A stretch of 8,140 nt of DNA. Origin: Spirochaetaceae bacterium (GTDB taxonomy: Bacteria > Spirochaetota > Spirochaetia > UBA9216). Made by a program: the position numbers and the translations under genes. The stretch lies in NCBI GenBank assembly GCA_028527945.1, contig JAQQAK010000243.1, forward strand, positions 1 to 8,140, given 5' to 3'. Position 1 is the first letter of the stretch. Each line of letters starts with the position of its first letter. This document shows positions 6,662 to 8,140 of this stretch, in pieces. The notes beneath the pieces are model-generated. The model saw only the letters and a list, made by a program, of their open reading frames with translations, did not search any database and was not told the origin of the DNA.

Positions 6662-6733
6662 CGCACAATATTGTTACACATCAATTCTGATTATAAAAAA
6701 ATCTCATCATTTACTATTTTAAACTACTGATTA

Positions 6734-6760
6734 TTGCAAATCCATTTAAAAAGATATACT
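6734..6760 (+). promoter_or_regulatory. Weak candidate promoter of the hydrolase lipoprotein gene
   Basis: TATACT (6755-6760) is a five-of-six -10. The nearest -35 is TTGCAA (6734-6739) at a short 15-base spacing. A start near 6767 would leave a leader of about 54 bases that contains the 7-codon ORF. The CTGATTAT repeat (6687-6694 and 6727-6734), exactly 40 bases apart, lies just upstream. Confidence 0.35.
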
Positions 6761-6796
6761 TTCATTTTTGATAAAAACCACATACAAGGTGGAAAT

Positions 6797-6820
6797 ATGT
6801 TTTTCAAAAAAGGAGAATGA
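6797..6820 (+). CDS. Possible 7-codon leader ORF before the hydrolase gene
   Basis: ATG at 6797 opens MFFKKGE and stops with TGA at 6818-6820, directly against the hydrolase ATG at 6821. It has its own ribosome site (AAGGTGG, 6786-6792, four bases before the ATG), and the hydrolase ribosome site AGGAG lies inside it. Ribosomes finishing it would be placed on the next start, so it could couple or tune translation. Chance is possible because it is so short. Confidence 0.3.
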   Translation: MFFKKGE

Positions 6821-7720
6821 ATGAAATTTCTAAAAAAAATCCCGCTTATTCTTATTGCAATTGCAATTACAAGTTGTGCCACAACTAAAACAGCCCAACA
6901 GAGTTCTTATGACATTGAATCAAAAACAGTTTCAATTAAATCAGAGACAAGAGGAGTTGAGATTCCAGGAACTCTTGTTACACCGGTAGGCGAAGGTGTT
7001 TTCCCAGTTGTTGTAATAGCACATGGCCATGGCGGAAACAGAGAAGAAAACGGTGGCTTAACAAACATTGCTGAAACTCTTGGTAAAAACGGAATTGCGT
7101 CAATAAGAATCGACTTTCCAGGATGCGGGGAGAGCTCTGAAGGATTTGAATTAAACACGGTCTCAAACATGATAGACGATGTAAACTCAGCTTTAACTTA
7201 TGTAACTTCACTTGATTCAATCAATTCAGAAAAAATTGGAATTTTTGGATACAGCATGGGAGGAAGAATAGCTGTCAAAATGATCGGAGATGATCCTGAA
7301 AAATTTACTGGAGCTGTTCTTCTTGCACCAGCTGCTGATGATTTCACAATGATAAACTTCCTTGGCGGTCAGGAAGCCTGGGATAACTACTATAAAGAAG
7401 CAGATGAAAATGGAAGCGCAGCATTCACAACAATATACGGCCAGACACAAAAACTCAGCAAAGAATTCTTTGAAGATCTCACAGAAACAGGTCTTATCGA
7501 AAAAGCAAAAGCTTTTAAAGGTAAATCTTTAGTAATTTACGGAGAAGATGACAATGTAGTATCTTCAGAAGTAAGTAAAAGCGTAGCTGAAGCATTGGGA
7601 GGAAAAAGTCTTGATGTAACAGGAGACACTCACAGCTATAGTTTTTATAGTGATAAACCAGAAATAAGAAAATCAATAGTTGACGGAACTGTTAATCTTT
7701 TTGTTGAAGCGCTTAAATAA
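6821..7720 (+). CDS. Alpha/beta-hydrolase lipoprotein (esterase-like)
   Basis: The 299-residue protein begins with a lipoprotein signal (KK, hydrophobic 7-16, lipobox ITSC with Cys19), so it should be lipid-anchored outside the inner membrane. The rest is one alpha/beta-hydrolase domain: oxyanion strand AHGHGG (67-72), RIDFPGCGESSEG (96-108), nucleophile elbow FGYSMGG (Ser145), acid in YGEDDNVV (probably Asp244) and base in GDTHSYSF (His271). The triad is complete. The HGxGG start, the PGxGxS strand and the GDTH ending recall Butyrivibrio cinnamoyl/feruloyl esterases, which release hydroxycinnamates from plant cell walls; a peptidase of the S33 type or a general carboxylesterase is equally open. 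AGGAG lies five bases before the ATG. It is divergent from the PLP gene and followed by its own terminator, so it is monocistronic. Confidence 0.92.
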   Translation: MKFLKKIPLILIAIAITSCATTKTAQQSSYDIESKTVSIKSETRGVEIPGTLVTPVGEGVFPVVVIAHGHGGNREENGGLTNIAETLGKNGIASIRIDFPGCGESSEGFELNTVSNMIDDVNSALTYVTSLDSINSEKIGIFGYSMGGRIAVKMIGDDPEKFTGAVLLAPAADDFTMINFLGGQEAWDNYYKEADENGSAAFTTIYGQTQKLSKEFFEDLTETGLIEKAKAFKGKSLVIYGEDDNVVSSEVSKSVAEALGGKSLDVTGDTHSYSFYSDKPEIRKSIVDGTVNLFVEALK

Positions 7721-7751
7721 GTCTGATAATATTTATAATGTTATATACATT

Positions 7752-7783
7752 AAAGCCTCCTTTTCAGATAAGGAGGCTTTTTT
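7752..7783 (+). terminator. Strong intrinsic terminator after the hydrolase gene
   Basis: AAAGCCTCCTT (7752-7762) and AAGGAGGCTTT (7770-7780) form an 11-pair perfect stem around a 7-base loop, and the T-run continues to 7783. It starts 32 bases after the hydrolase stop and separates it from the acetyltransferase gene. Confidence 0.95.
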
Positions 7784-7841
7784 ATTACAGAGTTTTGCAC
7801 GAAGCTCAAGTTTAAATAATTTTAGAAGAAGGTTCTGAAGA

Positions 7842-8140
7842 ATGAGCTCATATATTTTACCTATGACAATGGATATTGAAAAAAGAATAATCGGTAATCC
7901 GCTTCTAAACATTGATACGTTCATAATACCTTCTCCTTATATTAAAAAGCCTGATATCCAAAAAGATTTCAATAATAGTTTTGTATGGATTGAAGAAGGT
8001 GAAATTCTTGGATACATGCTTACCTATTCAAATACAAATAAAGATTATTTTTTAATATACAAAGTAGTTACAAGCCCTTTTGGCCGAAGACGAGGAATTG
8101 GAACCGCGTTAATAGAACATCTTGCACAAAATATTTCTTC
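7842..8140 (+). CDS. GNAT-family N-acetyltransferase, partial (C-terminus beyond right edge)
   Basis: Ninety-nine complete codons are visible from the ATG to the right edge. VWIEEGEILGYMLTYS (48-63) matches the central strands of GNAT enzymes, and YKVVTSPFGRRRGIGTALIEHLAQ-type residues (73-96) match motif A, with the RxxGxG acetyl-CoA pyrophosphate loop at Arg82-Gly87. The acceptor may be a protein amino group or a small molecule; nothing here decides it. An in-frame TGA at 7836 limits the start to this ATG or to Met8/Met10. The ribosome site is modest (AAGG nine bases upstream). It follows the terminator, so it needs its own promoter in the 58 bases before it; TTGCAC (7795-7800) is a possible -35 but no convincing -10 follows. 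Confidence 0.85.
   Translation, partial: MSSYILPMTMDIEKRIIGNPLLNIDTFIIPSPYIKKPDIQKDFNNSFVWIEEGEILGYMLTYSNTNKDYFLIYKVVTSPFGRRRGIGTALIEHLAQNIS

Noticed and set aside
7733..7924. Minus-strand frame across 7733-7924
   Set aside because: It crosses the strong terminator hairpin and the start of the acetyltransferase gene; no ribosome site supports it.

Overview
This AT-rich window carries complete or partial genes on both strands and shows no mobile element, CRISPR, tRNA or rRNA. The gene content fits a host- or gut-associated anaerobe, most plausibly a spirochaete of the Treponema type. The grounds are a two-domain SppA peptidase, a 7TM-DISM-like receptor, carbamate kinase beside a TrpB-like PLP enzyme, and a lipoprotein esterase resembling rumen cinnamoyl esterases. 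That placement is an inference from gene content, not a database result.

Left part (1-3965, minus strand). Reading in transcription order, an operon starts near 3980. It holds a 26-residue single-pass membrane protein (3885-3965), an exported protein with a very acidic tail (3350-3877) and SppA (1742-3346), with gaps of 7 and 3 bases. A 148-base gap with a weak terminator-like hairpin follows. Next come a membrane-anchored PAS-like plus degenerate GGDEF protein (811-1593) and a membrane protein with an extracytoplasmic sensor-like domain that runs off the left edge (1-807). The last two are in the same reading frame, separated by one stop and one codon, and look like a two-gene signalling unit.

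Middle (3966-6601). A divergent control region (about 3966-4163) contains a minus-strand promoter and a consensus plus-strand promoter whose -35 lies in one arm of an 8+8 palindrome. It feeds carbamate kinase arcC (4164-5141). Facing it is a fold-type II PLP enzyme (5135-6601), and the two genes overlap tail to tail by 7 bases. Together they suggest an ATP-yielding or nitrogen-handling catabolic step, but the PLP enzyme's substrate cannot be read from the sequence.

Right part (6602-8140, plus strand). A 219-base divergent intergenic region has palindromes around the PLP gene promoter and a possible 7-codon leader ORF. An alpha/beta-hydrolase lipoprotein (6821-7720) follows and is closed by a strong intrinsic terminator (7752-7783). 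The 5' part of a GNAT acetyltransferase gene (7842 to the right edge) completes the window.

The least explained features are the 26-residue protein in the sppA operon, and very short ORFs upstream of five genes that end at, or within three bases of, the real start codon. A third is the degenerate GGDEF/7TM pair in one frame.
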